Below, in pieces: positions 22,009-30,649 of a stretch of DNA of 64,000 nt. Position numbers and translations under genes: made by a program. The notes beneath the pieces were generated by a model. The model searched no databases and was not told the origin of the DNA. It was given only the letters and a program-made list of their open reading frames with translations. Numbering within the stretch: the first letter of the stretch is position 1; the number at the start of each line of letters is the position of its first letter. Source of the stretch: Luteimonas salinisoli (GTDB lineage: Bacteria > Pseudomonadota > Gammaproteobacteria > Xanthomonadales > Xanthomonadaceae); contig NZ_JACCKA010000087.1 in the NCBI RefSeq assembly GCF_013425525.1, forward strand, positions 111,863 through 175,862, written 5' to 3'.

Positions 22009-23208
22009 CTACTGGCCCAGCCGGTAGGCGCTCAGGTCGCCCTTGACGTTCTGCACGACCAGGATGCCGTCGGCCACCACGGGGGAACCCTTGATCGCGG
22101 CGCGGCCGGCGCGGACGCGTGCGGCCAGCTCTCCGTTTTCCAGCCGCAGCCAGTGCACGTAGCCGTCGAGATCGCCGACCACGGCGTGCCCGTCGTGCAC
22201 CGCCGCCGAACTCAGGCCGCGCCGCGCCAGCGCGTCCTGCTGCCACAGCGCGGTGCCGCCGTTCTTGTCCAGCGCCCAGACCGTGCCTGCCGGATCGGCC
22301 ACCACCAGGCGGTCGGCGGCGAGCCCGACGCGGCCCGAGCCGCCGCGGTCGCTGGCCCACAGCGGCCGTCCGCTGGGTGCCTCGATCGCCATGGTCTGGC
22401 GCTTGTAGCTGCTGGCGTAGAGCACCACGTCGTCCAGCACCGGGCTGCCGTCCACGTCGGCCATGCGCTCCAGGTCGGTGCGCCCGTCCGGCTCGCCCAC
22501 GGCCTGGTCCCAGATCGGCCGGCCGTCGGCGAGGCCGATGGCGATCACCGTGCCGTCGTCGTTGCCCACGAAGACATAGCCCGGTCCCAGCACCGGTGCG
22601 TCGTTGCCGCGCACGGTCAGTGCCGGCAGGTCGCGCACCCAGAACCAGCGGCGCTCGCCGCTGGCGGCGTCGAAGGCGCTCACATGGCCGTCGTTGGAGC
22701 GCACCACGACCAGGCCCTGGCCGATGGCCGGGGCGGCGATCACCTCGTTGCCGACCTTGGCGCGCCAGCGCTCGGCACCGCTCGCCGCATCCAGGGCCAG
22801 CACGTCGCCTTCCAGGCTACCGGCCACCACCAGTCCGTCGCCGACCCCGGGACCGCCCGACAGCGGCAGGTCGGAATCGTGATGCCAGACGGTGGCGCCG
22901 GTCTGCAGGTCGAACGCGCGCACCCCACCGGTCAGCGCCGCCGCGTAGACCCGGCCGTCGGCGACGGCCGGCGACTGCCCCGCGCCGATACGCCGCTCGC
23001 CCTTGCCGGCGCCTGCGGTCCAGATGCGGTCGACCGTGGCCGACGGGACGAAGTCGGCCAGCGCGGCCGGATCGGTCGTGTTCACCTCGTCGTCGTCGCC
23101 GCCGAACCAGCCGCGGATGGTGCTGCAGCCGGAGATCGCGAGCACGCACAACAGCGCGGCGGCGGTGCGCAGCATCGGGGAACGCGGCTGGGGCTTGGCT
23201 GGATTCAT
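22009..23208 (-). CDS. bamB: Outer membrane assembly lipoprotein BamB
   Basis: Beta-propeller lipoprotein of the BAM complex that folds outer-membrane proteins. 399 residues. The lipoprotein signal ends LAISGC with Cys28. At least six PQQ-like blades follow, with recurring patterns such as VYAAALTGGVRAFDLQTGATVW, DVLALDAASGAERW and TVWALDKNGGTALW. The ATG at 23208 shares one base with the yfgM stop (TGATG); the in-frame TTG one codon earlier is less likely. Confidence 0.95.
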   Translation of the reverse strand: MNPAKPQPRSPMLRTAAALLCVLAISGCSTIRGWFGGDDDEVNTTDPAALADFVPSATVDRIWTAGAGKGERRIGAGQSPAVADGRVYAAALTGGVRAFDLQTGATVWHHDSDLPLSGGPGVGDGLVVAGSLEGDVLALDAASGAERWRAKVGNEVIAAPAIGQGLVVVRSNDGHVSAFDAASGERRWFWVRDLPALTVRGNDAPVLGPGYVFVGNDDGTVIAIGLADGRPIWDQAVGEPDGRTDLERMADVDGSPVLDDVVLYASSYKRQTMAIEAPSGRPLWASDRGGSGRVGLAADRLVVADPAGTVWALDKNGGTALWQQDALARRGLSSAAVHDGHAVVGDLDGYVHWLRLENGELAARVRAGRAAIKGSPVVADGILVVQNVKGDLSAYRLGQ

Positions 23209-23837
23209 CAAATGGTCTCGGGCTGGGGCGGCGTGCCGCCGGCTTGGGTGAGCTTGAGTTCGAGCAGGCGCCGCTGCGGGGCATTCGCGTCGAGCCCGCG
23301 CAGCGCCTCGGCATAGGCCTCGCGCGCCTGGTCGCGGCGGTCCAGGGCGAACCGGGCATCGCCCAGCGCCTCGAGTCCGCCGACGTCCCCGGCCCCGGCC
23401 AGCAGCTCCGTGGCCTCCTCGGCGCGGCCGGCATCGATCAGCAGCCGCGCCAGGCGCTGGCGGCGCACCGCGTCGAATGCCGGGTCGGCCCCGTCCGCGG
23501 CCTGCTCCAGGGTGACGATCGCCGCGTCGCGGTCGCCCGCCTCGAGTTCCGCCTTGGCCAGGTCGAGGGCGACCAGCGTGCCGTAGGCGCCGTCGCGCAG
23601 CGCCGCGGCGCGGGTTCTGCCCTGGTCCAGCTGCCCGGCCCGGATGCTGGCCAGCGCCGCCTGGTAGCTTTCTCCGACCTGCATCCGCTCAGCCAGCTGC
23701 TGGCGCTGCCACCACTGCCAGCCGCCGATGATCGCCAGGCCCAGCGCCACGCCTGCGAGCAGCCCGAGGCCGTTGCGGCGCAGCCAGTCGCGGACCCGCT
23801 CGCCCTGTTCGTGTTCGTCCAGAAGTTCGATCGCCAT
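23208..23837 (-). CDS. yfgM: YfgM-like tetratricopeptide membrane protein
   Basis: 209 residues. A short cytoplasmic N-terminus (LLDEHEQGERVRDWLRRNG, typical of YfgM) is followed by one membrane helix (about 22-41) and a periplasmic TPR-like domain. In E. coli YfgM associates with the SecYEG translocon and the chaperone PpiD. It is translationally coupled to bamB. Confidence 0.9.
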   Translation of the reverse strand: MAIELLDEHEQGERVRDWLRRNGLGLLAGVALGLAIIGGWQWWQRQQLAERMQVGESYQAALASIRAGQLDQGRTRAAALRDGAYGTLVALDLAKAELEAGDRDAAIVTLEQAADGADPAFDAVRRQRLARLLIDAGRAEEATELLAGAGDVGGLEALGDARFALDRRDQAREAYAEALRGLDANAPQRRLLELKLTQAGGTPPQPETI

Positions 23838-23879
23838 ACCGTCTCTCGCCCGCCGCCGGGCGCGGGCCTGTCATGGGAA

Positions 23880-23899
23880 ACGGGCCCTGGCGGGCCCGT
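23880..23899 (-). terminator. Hairpin after rodZ
   Basis: A perfect 8-bp stem (ACGGGCCC/GGGCCCGT) with a four-base loop lies 42 bases past the rodZ stop. On the minus strand it is followed by TTTCCC, a weak T-tract. It may end the ndk-rlmN-pilF-rodZ transcript before yfgM. Confidence 0.45.
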
Positions 23900-23940
23900 G
23901 TCTGCGTGTCGCTACCCGCGGGGCGGGCGGTGCCGGAGCG

Positions 23941-24780
23941 TCACTCGGACGCCGGTGCGAGCGAACCGTCAGAGGATACCGTAAAGCGCGCGACGTTCGC
24001 TCGCTGGTAGGGGGCCATATCCTGAACGCGCCCGTACTGGCGAACCTCCACGGCATCGGCATTGCCGAGCAGGATCCGCCCGACCTCGCCCGGCGCGTAG
24101 CTGCGGCGCTCCCCCGCCCTGACCAGCGCCTGCTCGACGGCGCTGCCGTCGGCAGCGCGCACCTCGACCCAGCTGTCGCCGCTGAACCGCAGCGACAGCG
24201 CCGGCTGGGCGGACTGCAGCTGGGCGGCCGGCTTGCGGCTCTGGATCGGCGTCATCGATGCCACGAAGGGGCGCTGGCGCGGCTGCGGCCGGGACTGGCC
24301 CGCATCCGCCGCCGTTTCGGCCGGAGCGGCGTCGGCGCCGGGCGCGATCTCCAGCGAGGCGGTCTCGGGCTGCCCGACCTCGACGTGCTGGCGGGTCACC
24401 ATCCACACCGGGACCGCGATCGCCGCGGTGATCACCACGTAGACCAGCCGGCGCGCGGCCTGCTCGGCGAACCGCTGCAGCGGCGAGACGAAAGTGCGCG
24501 GCGCCAGCTGCGGCGGTTCGATCGGCGCCGCCGTCCGTGCCCCCATCAGCGCCTCGGTCGGCAGGCCGAGCGCCCGGGCATAGCTGCGCAACTGCCCGCG
24601 AACGAAGACCGGCGCCCCCAGCCGGCTCCAATCCTCGGCCTCGAGCGATTCGACGACGCGGACCGGAACGCGCATCCTCGACGCCACTTCGGCGACGGTC
24701 AGGCCGGCATCGGAACGCGCCTGACGAAGGCGATCGCCGCTCCCGTGCTCGGGCATGCCTGCATTCGCTGCAGATGTCAT
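23941..24780 (-). CDS. rodZ: Cytoskeleton/cell-shape protein RodZ-like
   Basis: 279 residues. An N-terminal HTH_25 helix-turn-helix domain (about 13-80; LRQARSDAGLTVAEVASRMRVP...RGQLRSYARALGL) would bind MreB. One membrane helix sits at about 111-128 (LVYVVITAAIAVPVWMV). A Gln/Pro-rich periplasmic linker is followed by a DUF4115 beta domain (about 200-279; LSLRFSGDSWVEVRAADG). It connects MreB to the elongation machinery. Overlaps pilF by ATGA. Confidence 0.9.
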   Translation of the reverse strand: MTSAANAGMPEHGSGDRLRQARSDAGLTVAEVASRMRVPVRVVESLEAEDWSRLGAPVFVRGQLRSYARALGLPTEALMGARTAAPIEPPQLAPRTFVSPLQRFAEQAARRLVYVVITAAIAVPVWMVTRQHVEVGQPETASLEIAPGADAAPAETAADAGQSRPQPRQRPFVASMTPIQSRKPAAQLQSAQPALSLRFSGDSWVEVRAADGSAVEQALVRAGERRSYAPGEVGRILLGNADAVEVRQYGRVQDMAPYQRANVARFTVSSDGSLAPASE

Positions 24781-25595
24781 GGTCGACTGCTTTCCCCGGG
24801 TTGTGCTGACAACGCCTGCGGGAACTCCCTCCCCAGGCGTCGACGGTAGCGTTCGGCGGCTGCCCTGTCGCCGAGCCTGTCCTCGATCTGTGACGCAATT
24901 AGAAGAACGTCCGCGGTGGGAGGCGCCGCGGCGAGGCGGCGCTCGGAAAACGCGCGTGCTTCCAGATAATTGCCCCTACGGTACTTGTATTGCGCCATGG
25001 CTGACAACGCCACCGCGTTGGCCGGCTGCAGCCGCAGGGCCGCCCGCAGGTCGCGCTCGATGCGATCGGGCTGGCCGGCAGCCTCCGCGCAGGCGCCGGC
25101 GTTGGCCAGCGCGCCGGCCGGCTCCGAATAGCCCGGGGTCGCCAGCGCGCGGTCCAGATACGTCATGCCCTCGGCGGGGCGGCCGTTGGCGCACAGCCAG
25201 GCGCCGTAGTTCTCCTGGGCGCCACCGATGTGCGGAGCCGTCGAGGCGGCACGCGCATAGAGTTCGCCGGCCTGGGCGTCGCGTCCGCGGTGGGACTCGA
25301 TCACCGCCATCAGGGTCAGGGCGTTGAAGTTGTCGGGGTCGTGCCTGAGCGCCGCGCGCAGTTCGCGCTCCGCGGTGTCGACATCGCCGTTGCGCAGCGC
25401 CTGGGCGCCGCGCGCCACCTGCAGGCGCGTTTCCGTGCGCTGCCGGCTCTGCGGCGTTCCCCGGAAATCGTAGCGCGGGGCGACCTGTTCGGAGTCGCCT
25501 CGCTTGGCGCTGGGCTTGACGAAGGACATCCGCGAACAGGCCGCGCTCGACAGCGCCAACACGACTGCCAGCGCGATGACGCTATGCCGCGGCAT
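24777..25595 (-). CDS. pilF: Type IV pilus biogenesis/stability lipoprotein PilF
   Basis: 272 residues. The lipoprotein signal [20 protein letters not shown] has Cys20. TPR repeats follow ([22 protein letters not shown]..., [19 protein letters not shown]...), matching the PilF/PilW pilotin that brings the PilQ secretin to the outer membrane. The ATG at 25595 overlaps the rlmN end by 14 bases. Positioned between rlmN and rodZ as in E. coli and Pseudomonas. Confidence 0.9.
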   Translation of the reverse strand: MPRHSVIALAVVLALSSAACSRMSFVKPSAKRGDSEQVAPRYDFRGTPQSRQRTETRLQVARGAQALRNGDVDTAERELRAALRHDPDNFNALTLMAVIESHRGRDAQAGELYARAASTAPHIGGAQENYGAWLCANGRPAEGMTYLDRALATPGYSEPAGALANAGACAEAAGQPDRIERDLRAALRLQPANAVALSAMAQYKYRRGNYLEARAFSERRLAAAPPTADVLLIASQIEDRLGDRAAAERYRRRLGREFPQALSAQPGESSRP

Positions 25596-26790
25596 CGACC
25601 CCGCCCTGCTCCGCCAACCGCTTGCGGAACTCGGCCTGGCGCCGCGTCCGATCGGCCACCTGGCCCTTGAGCTGTCCGCAGGCGGCATCGATATCGTCGC
25701 CGCGGGTGCGCCGCACCATGGTCAGCACCCCGGCATCCAGCAGGAGTTTCTGGAAGGCGCGGATGTCGGTCTCGGGCGAGCGTTCGAAGCGGGTGCCCGG
25801 GAACGGATTGAACGGGATCAGATTGACCTTGGCGGCGTCCTTCGCCTGCATCGCGTTGCCGAACGCGCGCATCAGCCGCGCCAGCTGCCGGGCGTGGACG
25901 GGCTGGTCGTTGACGCCCTTCATCAAGGTGTACTCGAAGGTGATCGAGGTGCCGCGGCGCCGGCGCGCATAGCGTTCGCAGGCCGCCATCAGCTCGACCA
26001 CCGGGTACTTGCGGTTGAGCGGCACCAGGCTGCTGCGCAGCTCGTCGTCGGCGGCGTGCAGCGAAACCGCCAACGAGACGTCGCTTTCCTCGCCGAGCCG
26101 GTCGATCATCGGCACCATGCCGGCGGTCGACAGGGTGACGCGCTTGTTGGCCAGGCCATAGCCGAGGTCGTCGCGCATCACGCTCATCGCCGCGACCACG
26201 TTGTCGAAGTTCATCAGCGGCTCGCCCATGCCCATCATCACCACGTTGGTGAGCTTGCGCTCGCGGTGCGGGACGTTGCCCAGGTGCCTGGCCGCCACCC
26301 ACACCTGGCCGATGATCTCGGCGACCGAGAGGTTGCGGTTGAAGCCCTGGGTGGCGGTGGAGCAGAACTGGCAGTTCAGCGCGCAGCCGACCTGCGACGA
26401 CACGCACAGCGTGCCGCGGCCCTTGTCGGGGATGAATACCGTCTCGATGGCGTTGCTGCCGTCCATCGCCAGCAGCCACTTGTGTGTGCCGTCGGCGGAT
26501 GGCTTTTCGAACTGTACCTGCGGCACCCGGACTTCGGCATGCGCCTCGAGCTTGGCGCGCAGCGCCTTGCCAAGGTCGGTCATGTCGTCGAACGAGGTGA
26601 CGTGGCGGTGGTGGATCCACTTCATCACCTGGTGGGCGCGAAAGCGCTTCTCGCCGAGAGTCTCGACGAAGAAGCGCTCCAGCCCCTCGCGATCCAGATC
26701 GAGCAGGTTCTGCCGCGCAGCGGCGGGAGCGCCCGCCACCGGGCGCTCGCCCGGTGCGGAGGTCTGCGGCTGGCGGTCGCTGCTGCTCAT
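25582..26790 (-). CDS. rlmN: 23S rRNA (adenine2503-C2)/tRNA (adenine37-C2) methyltransferase RlmN
   Basis: Radical-SAM methyltransferase, 402 residues. The 4Fe-4S cluster Cys are 136, 140 and 143 in [12 protein letters not shown]. Other family segments are [47 protein letters not shown] and [15 protein letters not shown]. The methyl-carrying Cys near the C-terminus falls in the [19 protein letters not shown] segment. It follows ndk by 13 bases. Confidence 0.97.
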   Translation of the reverse strand: MSSSDRQPQTSAPGERPVAGAPAAARQNLLDLDREGLERFFVETLGEKRFRAHQVMKWIHHRHVTSFDDMTDLGKALRAKLEAHAEVRVPQVQFEKPSADGTHKWLLAMDGSNAIETVFIPDKGRGTLCVSSQVGCALNCQFCSTATQGFNRNLSVAEIIGQVWVAARHLGNVPHRERKLTNVVMMGMGEPLMNFDNVVAAMSVMRDDLGYGLANKRVTLSTAGMVPMIDRLGEESDVSLAVSLHAADDELRSSLVPLNRKYPVVELMAACERYARRRRGTSITFEYTLMKGVNDQPVHARQLARLMRAFGNAMQAKDAAKVNLIPFNPFPGTRFERSPETDIRAFQKLLLDAGVLTMVRRTRGDDIDAACGQLKGQVADRTRRQAEFRKRLAEQGGVDAAA

Positions 26791-26803
26791 GATCGTTCCG
26801 CGC

Positions 26804-27229
26804 TCAGCGCGGACAGATCTCGCCGTCGGCGAAGAAGTAGGAAATCTCCTGCGCGGCGGTCTCGGCGCCGTCGGAACCGTGCACGGCGTTGGCGTCGATG
26901 GATTCGGCGAAATCGGCGCGGATGGTGCCCGCCGCGGCCTCCTTCGGATTGGTGGCGCCCATCAGGTCGCGGTTCTTCGCGATCGCGTCCTCGCCCTCGA
27001 GCGCCTGGATCATCACCGGGCCGCTGATCATGAACTCCACCAGCGCGCCGAAGAACGGGCGCTCGCGGTGCACGGCGTAGAAGCCCTCGGCCTCCTCGCG
27101 CGACAGGTGCTTCATCTTCGCTGCGACGATGTGCAGGCCCGCCTTTTCGAAACGGGTATAGATCTCGCCGATGACGTTCTTGGCAACGGCATCGGGCTTG
27201 ATGATCGACAGGGTGCGCTCCAGCGCCAT
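26804..27229 (-). CDS. ndk: Nucleoside diphosphate kinase
   Basis: Exchanges the gamma-phosphate between NTPs and NDPs. 141 residues, normal length. N-terminus [22 protein letters not shown], and the active-site NAVHGSD with phosphorylated His117. First gene of the ndk-rlmN-pilF-rodZ operon. Its upstream region contains a terminator-like hairpin on the same strand (see 27281-27306). Confidence 0.97.
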   Translation of the reverse strand: MALERTLSIIKPDAVAKNVIGEIYTRFEKAGLHIVAAKMKHLSREEAEGFYAVHRERPFFGALVEFMISGPVMIQALEGEDAIAKNRDLMGATNPKEAAAGTIRADFAESIDANAVHGSDGAETAAQEISYFFADGEICPR

Positions 27230-27280
27230 GGGGTGTCTCCGGTCAGGCGGACCGCGATGGAGCGGTCCAGGTTAACATGG

Positions 27281-27306
27281 AAAAACCCGCGATGTGGCGC
27301 GGGTTT
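27281..27306 (-). terminator. Intrinsic terminator or attenuator in the ndk leader
   Basis: A perfect 9-bp stem (27283-27291 with 27298-27306) with a six-base loop is followed on the minus strand by five T. It lies 52 bases upstream of the ndk ATG. No annotated minus-strand gene upstream needs this terminator. Confidence 0.65.
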
Positions 27307-27326
27307 AGCCGAACTGGCTGGGACAG

Positions 27327-27332
27327 ATTCTA
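27327..27332 (-). promoter_or_regulatory. Probable -10 box upstream of the ndk leader terminator
   Basis: The minus strand reads TAGAAT here. A weak -35 match (TTCAAG or TTTCAA) sits 17-18 bases upstream. Transcription would begin about 15 bases before the terminator stem. Confidence 0.5.
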
Positions 27333-27379
27333 ACTGATTGGCGGGAGTCCTTGAAACCGGTCCCGGGGTAGCGGCCGGT

Positions 27380-27408
27380 TTGACCGCGGACCCGATCCGC
27401 CCTAGCAT
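27380..27408 (+). promoter_or_regulatory. Promoter of the psrA-like gene
   Basis: TTGACC (27380-27385), a 17-base spacer and TAGCAT (27403-27408). The expected start near 27415 falls inside the operator palindrome at 27407-27424. Confidence 0.65.
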
Positions 27409-27424
27409 CAAACAAGCGTTTGAT
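27407..27424 (+). promoter_or_regulatory. PsrA-type operator
   Basis: An inverted repeat with 7-base arms (ATCAAAC...GTTTGAT) and a four-base centre. It matches the known Pseudomonas PsrA site, (G/C)AAAC-N2-4-GTTT(G/C). It overlaps the end of the -10 box and the likely start point, a repressing position, so the gene is probably autoregulated. Confidence 0.7.
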
Positions 27425-27443
27425 TCAGCCTGCAGGACGGTCC

Positions 27444-28061
27444 ATGCCCGCCACCCAGTTCTCCACCAAGGAGCGCATCCTCGGCGCCGCCGAGGAGCTC
27501 TTCGCCCAGCAGGGCTTCAGCGGGACGTCGCTGCGCCAGGTCACCACCCGTGCCGACGTCAACATCGCCGCGGTGAACTACCACTTCGGCAGCAAGGAGA
27601 ACCTGGTCAACGAGGTCTTCCGCCGGCGCATGGACGACATGAGTACGCAGCGGCTGTCGATGCTGCGCAGCGCCCGGGAGCAGCACCCGGGGGCTCTGGA
27701 GCCGGTGCTGGCCGCCTTCGTGGAGCCGGCCCTCGCGCTGGCCGGCGACCGCAACGGCGGCGGCGCCTTCATCCGCGTGATCGCGCGCGCCTACGCCGAG
27801 AAGAACGACGGCCTGCGCGCCTTCCTGTCCGAGCGCTACGGCCACGTGCAGCGCGACTTCGCCCGTGCCCTGGGCGCGTGCCTGCCCGGCCTGTCGAAGG
27901 AGGAGCTGTACTGGCGGCTCGACTTCCTGGCCGGGGCGCTGACCTACGCCATGGCCGATTTCGGCCTGATCAAGCGGCCGCACGGGGTCGACGAGGACAC
28001 CCACCGCCGTCGCGCCGCCAGCGAGCTGATCCGCTTCGCTGCCGCCGGGATGCGCGCCTGA
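27444..28061 (+). CDS. psrA: TetR-family regulator of fatty acid degradation (PsrA-like)
   Basis: 205 residues. The N-terminal helix-turn-helix (about 7-53: ERILGAAEELFAQQGFSGTSLRQVTTRADVNIAAVNYHFGSKENLV) is very close to Pseudomonas PsrA, which represses beta-oxidation genes and is released by long-chain fatty acyl ligands. The ligand-binding domain includes GGGAFIRVIARAYAEKN...LSERYGHVQRDFARAL. ATG 27444 chosen; a TTG at 27420 lies within the operator. The beta-oxidation pair starts 51 bases after the stop. Confidence 0.88.
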   Translation: MPATQFSTKERILGAAEELFAQQGFSGTSLRQVTTRADVNIAAVNYHFGSKENLVNEVFRRRMDDMSTQRLSMLRSAREQHPGALEPVLAAFVEPALALAGDRNGGGAFIRVIARAYAEKNDGLRAFLSERYGHVQRDFARALGACLPGLSKEELYWRLDFLAGALTYAMADFGLIKRPHGVDEDTHRRRAASELIRFAAAGMRA

Positions 28062-28112
28062 CCCGCAGCCGCCTTCAAAAAACAATCGATACCAATCAAG
28101 GAGTTCCTGGAC

Positions 28113-30485
28113 ATGTCTGAGAAACTGCTCGTACGGCGCGCCGCCGTCCTCGGCGCCGGGGTGATGGGGGCGCAGATCGCAGCCCACCTCGCCAACGCCG
28201 GCGTCGACACGGTGCTGTTCGATCTGGCCGCGAAGGAGGGCGATCCGGACGGCGTGGTGACCAGGGCGATCGGCAACCTCGGCAAGCTCAGTCCAGCGCC
28301 GCTGGCCAGCAAGGCGCTGGCCGCGGCGATCACCCCCGCCAACTACGACACCGGCCTGGAACTGCTCCGCGGCTGCGACCTGATCGTCGAGGCCATCGCC
28401 GAGCGCATGGACTGGAAGCAGGACCTCTACCGGAAGATCGCCCCGTACGTGACCGACCATGCGGTGCTGGCCACCAACACCTCCGGCCTGGGCATCGACA
28501 AGCTCGCCGACGTGTTGCCGGAACGGCTGCGCCACCGCTTTTGCGGCGTGCACTTCTTCAACCCGCCGCGCTACATGCACCTGGCCGAGCTGATCCCGGC
28601 GCGCAGCACCGACAAGGCGGTGCTGCAAGGCCTGGAGACGTTCCTCACCACCCAGCTGGGCAAGGGCGTGGTGTACGCGCGCGACACCCCCAACTTCATC
28701 GGCAATCGCATCGGCGTGTTCTCGATCCTGGCGACCATCCACCACACGGAAGCCTTCGGGCTCGGCTTCGACGAGGTCGACGCGCTGACCGGCCCGCTGA
28801 TCGGCCGGCCGAAGTCGGCCACCTACCGCACCTCGGACGTGGTCGGCCTGGACACCATGGCGCACGTGATCGGAACCATGGCCGACACCCTGCCGGACGA
28901 TCCCTGGCACGGGTACTTCAAGACCCCGCAGTGGCTGCAGGCGCTGATCGACAAGGGCGCGCTGGGGCAGAAGGCGGGCGCCGGCATCTTCCGCAAGGCC
29001 GGCAAGGAGATCCAGGTGCTCGACCTGGAGAAGCAGGACTACCGCCCCGCCGACCCGGCCGCGGCCCCGGAAGTCGTGGACATCCTCAAGACCAGGGACC
29101 CGGCGGAAAAATTCCGCAGGCTGCGCGAGAGCGAGCATCCGCAGGCCCGGTTCCTGTGGGCCGTGTTCCGCGACCTGTTCCACTACAGCGCCTATCACCT
29201 GGCGGACATCGCCGAGACCGCCCGGGACGTCGATCTCGCCATCCGCTGGGGCTACGGCTGGTCGCTGGGGCCGTTCGAGAGCTGGCAGGCCGCGGGCTGG
29301 AAGCAGGTGGCGGACTGGATCGCCGAGGACATCGCCGGCGGCAAGGCGATGAGCGACGCGCGCCTGCCCGCCTGGGTCCTCGACGGGCGCGACGGCGTGC
29401 ACGGCAAGGACGGCAGCTACAGTCCTTCGCGCGACGCCGCCGTGCCGCGATCGGAACTGGCCGTATACGCGCGCCAGCGTTTTCCGGACCCGCTGCTGGG
29501 CGAATCGTTCGCGCCGGGCGAGACCCTGTTCGAGAACGACGGCATTCGCCTGTGGACCGACGGCGACGGCATCGGCGTGGCTTCCTTCAAGACCAAGCTG
29601 CACACGGTCAGCGATCAGGTACTCGACGGCCTGCAGGAGGCGGTGGCGATCGCCGAGCGCGACCTGCGCGGCCTGGTGATCTGGCAGCCGAAGGAGCCGT
29701 TCTCGGCGGGCGCCGACCTCGCCGGCGCGCTCGGGCTGCTGCAGGCCGGCAAGGTCGACGCGTTCGAGGCGATGGTCGCCAACTTCCAGGCCACCAGCCA
29801 GCGCATCAAGTATTCGCTGGTGCCGGTGGTCGCCGCCGTGCGCGGGATGGCGCTGGGCGGCGGCTGCGAATTCCAGATGCACGCGGCGCGCACCGTCGCC
29901 GGACTGGAAAGCTACATCGGCCTGGTCGAGGCCGGCGTTGGCCTGCTTCCGGCGGGCGGCGGCCTGAAGGAGCTGGCGCTGCGCGCGGCGCAGGCCGCGG
30001 GCCCCGACGGCGACGTCTTCGCCGAACTCAAGAACGTCTTCGAGACGGTGGCCATGGGCAAGGTCTCGAAGTCGGCGATGGAGGCAAGGGAACTCGGTCT
30101 GATGCGCGCCGGAGATTCGATCGTCTTCCACCCGCACGAACTGCTGCACGTCGCCCGCCAGCAGGCGCTGGCGCTGGCCGAAAGCGGCTACCGGCCGCCA
30201 CTCCCAGCGCGCGCCATCCCGGTGGCCGGCGACGTGGGCATCGCCACGTTCAAGATGATGCTGGTCAATATGCTGGAGGGCCGCTTCGTTTCGCCGCACG
30301 ACTACGAGATCGCCACCCGCATCGCCACCGTGCTCTGCGGCGGCGAGATCGATCGCGGCGCCACGGTCGACGAGGACTGGCTGCTGCGTCTGGAGCGCGA
30401 GCACTTCGTCGCGCTGGCGCAGATGCCCAAGACCCAGGAGCGCATCGCCCACATGCTCAAGACGGGCAAGCCGCTTAGGAACTGA
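28113..30485 (+). CDS. 3-hydroxyacyl-CoA dehydrogenase/enoyl-CoA hydratase (FadN-type)
   Basis: 790-residue bifunctional beta-oxidation enzyme. The hydroxyacyl-CoA dehydrogenase part comes first (VLGAGVMGAQIAAHLANAGV, EAIAERMDWKQDLY, GVHFFNPPRYMHLAELIP, NFIGNRIGVF); the enoyl-CoA hydratase/isomerase part is C-terminal (FSAGADLAGALGLL, VAAVRGMALGGGCEFQMH). This order matches Bacillus FadN and is the reverse of E. coli FadB, which begins with the hydratase. A strong AAGGAG sits 9 bases before the ATG. The thiolase gene follows after a 164-base gap with repeats. Confidence 0.92.
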   Translation: MSEKLLVRRAAVLGAGVMGAQIAAHLANAGVDTVLFDLAAKEGDPDGVVTRAIGNLGKLSPAPLASKALAAAITPANYDTGLELLRGCDLIVEAIAERMDWKQDLYRKIAPYVTDHAVLATNTSGLGIDKLADVLPERLRHRFCGVHFFNPPRYMHLAELIPARSTDKAVLQGLETFLTTQLGKGVVYARDTPNFIGNRIGVFSILATIHHTEAFGLGFDEVDALTGPLIGRPKSATYRTSDVVGLDTMAHVIGTMADTLPDDPWHGYFKTPQWLQALIDKGALGQKAGAGIFRKAGKEIQVLDLEKQDYRPADPAAAPEVVDILKTRDPAEKFRRLRESEHPQARFLWAVFRDLFHYSAYHLADIAETARDVDLAIRWGYGWSLGPFESWQAAGWKQVADWIAEDIAGGKAMSDARLPAWVLDGRDGVHGKDGSYSPSRDAAVPRSELAVYARQRFPDPLLGESFAPGETLFENDGIRLWTDGDGIGVASFKTKLHTVSDQVLDGLQEAVAIAERDLRGLVIWQPKEPFSAGADLAGALGLLQAGKVDAFEAMVANFQATSQRIKYSLVPVVAAVRGMALGGGCEFQMHAARTVAGLESYIGLVEAGVGLLPAGGGLKELALRAAQAAGPDGDVFAELKNVFETVAMGKVSKSAMEARELGLMRAGDSIVFHPHELLHVARQQALALAESGYRPPLPARAIPVAGDVGIATFKMMLVNMLEGRFVSPHDYEIATRIATVLCGGEIDRGATVDEDWLLRLEREHFVALAQMPKTQERIAHMLKTGKPLRN

Positions 30486-30635
30486 GAATCGGGAATGGGG
30501 CATCGGGAATTGGTCGAAGCAGTTCCCTCCCCTTCCCTCTCCCCCGCCAAGAAATGTTCTGCCGCGAATGAAGAACTACGGGACCGGGTGAATCGCTGTT
30601 GCGATTCCCCATTCCCGACCCCCCATTCCCGGCTT
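30484..30635. repeat. GGGAATC-type inverted repeat between the two beta-oxidation genes
   Basis: GAATCGGGAATGGGG units (30484-30511) are matched by complementary CGATTCCCCATTCCCG units (30602-30633). The right block is preceded by the small hairpin GAATCGC/GCGATTC. It has the same design as 13368-13534. Confidence 0.75.
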
Positions 30636-30649
30636 TCGGAGAAAGCCCC

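Noticed and set aside
27408-30503. A 1031-codon open frame on the minus strand
   Set aside because: It lies opposite the beta-oxidation gene, which has clear catalytic motifs. Long antisense frames are expected at this GC content, and the translation is low-complexity His/Arg/Gly/Val.
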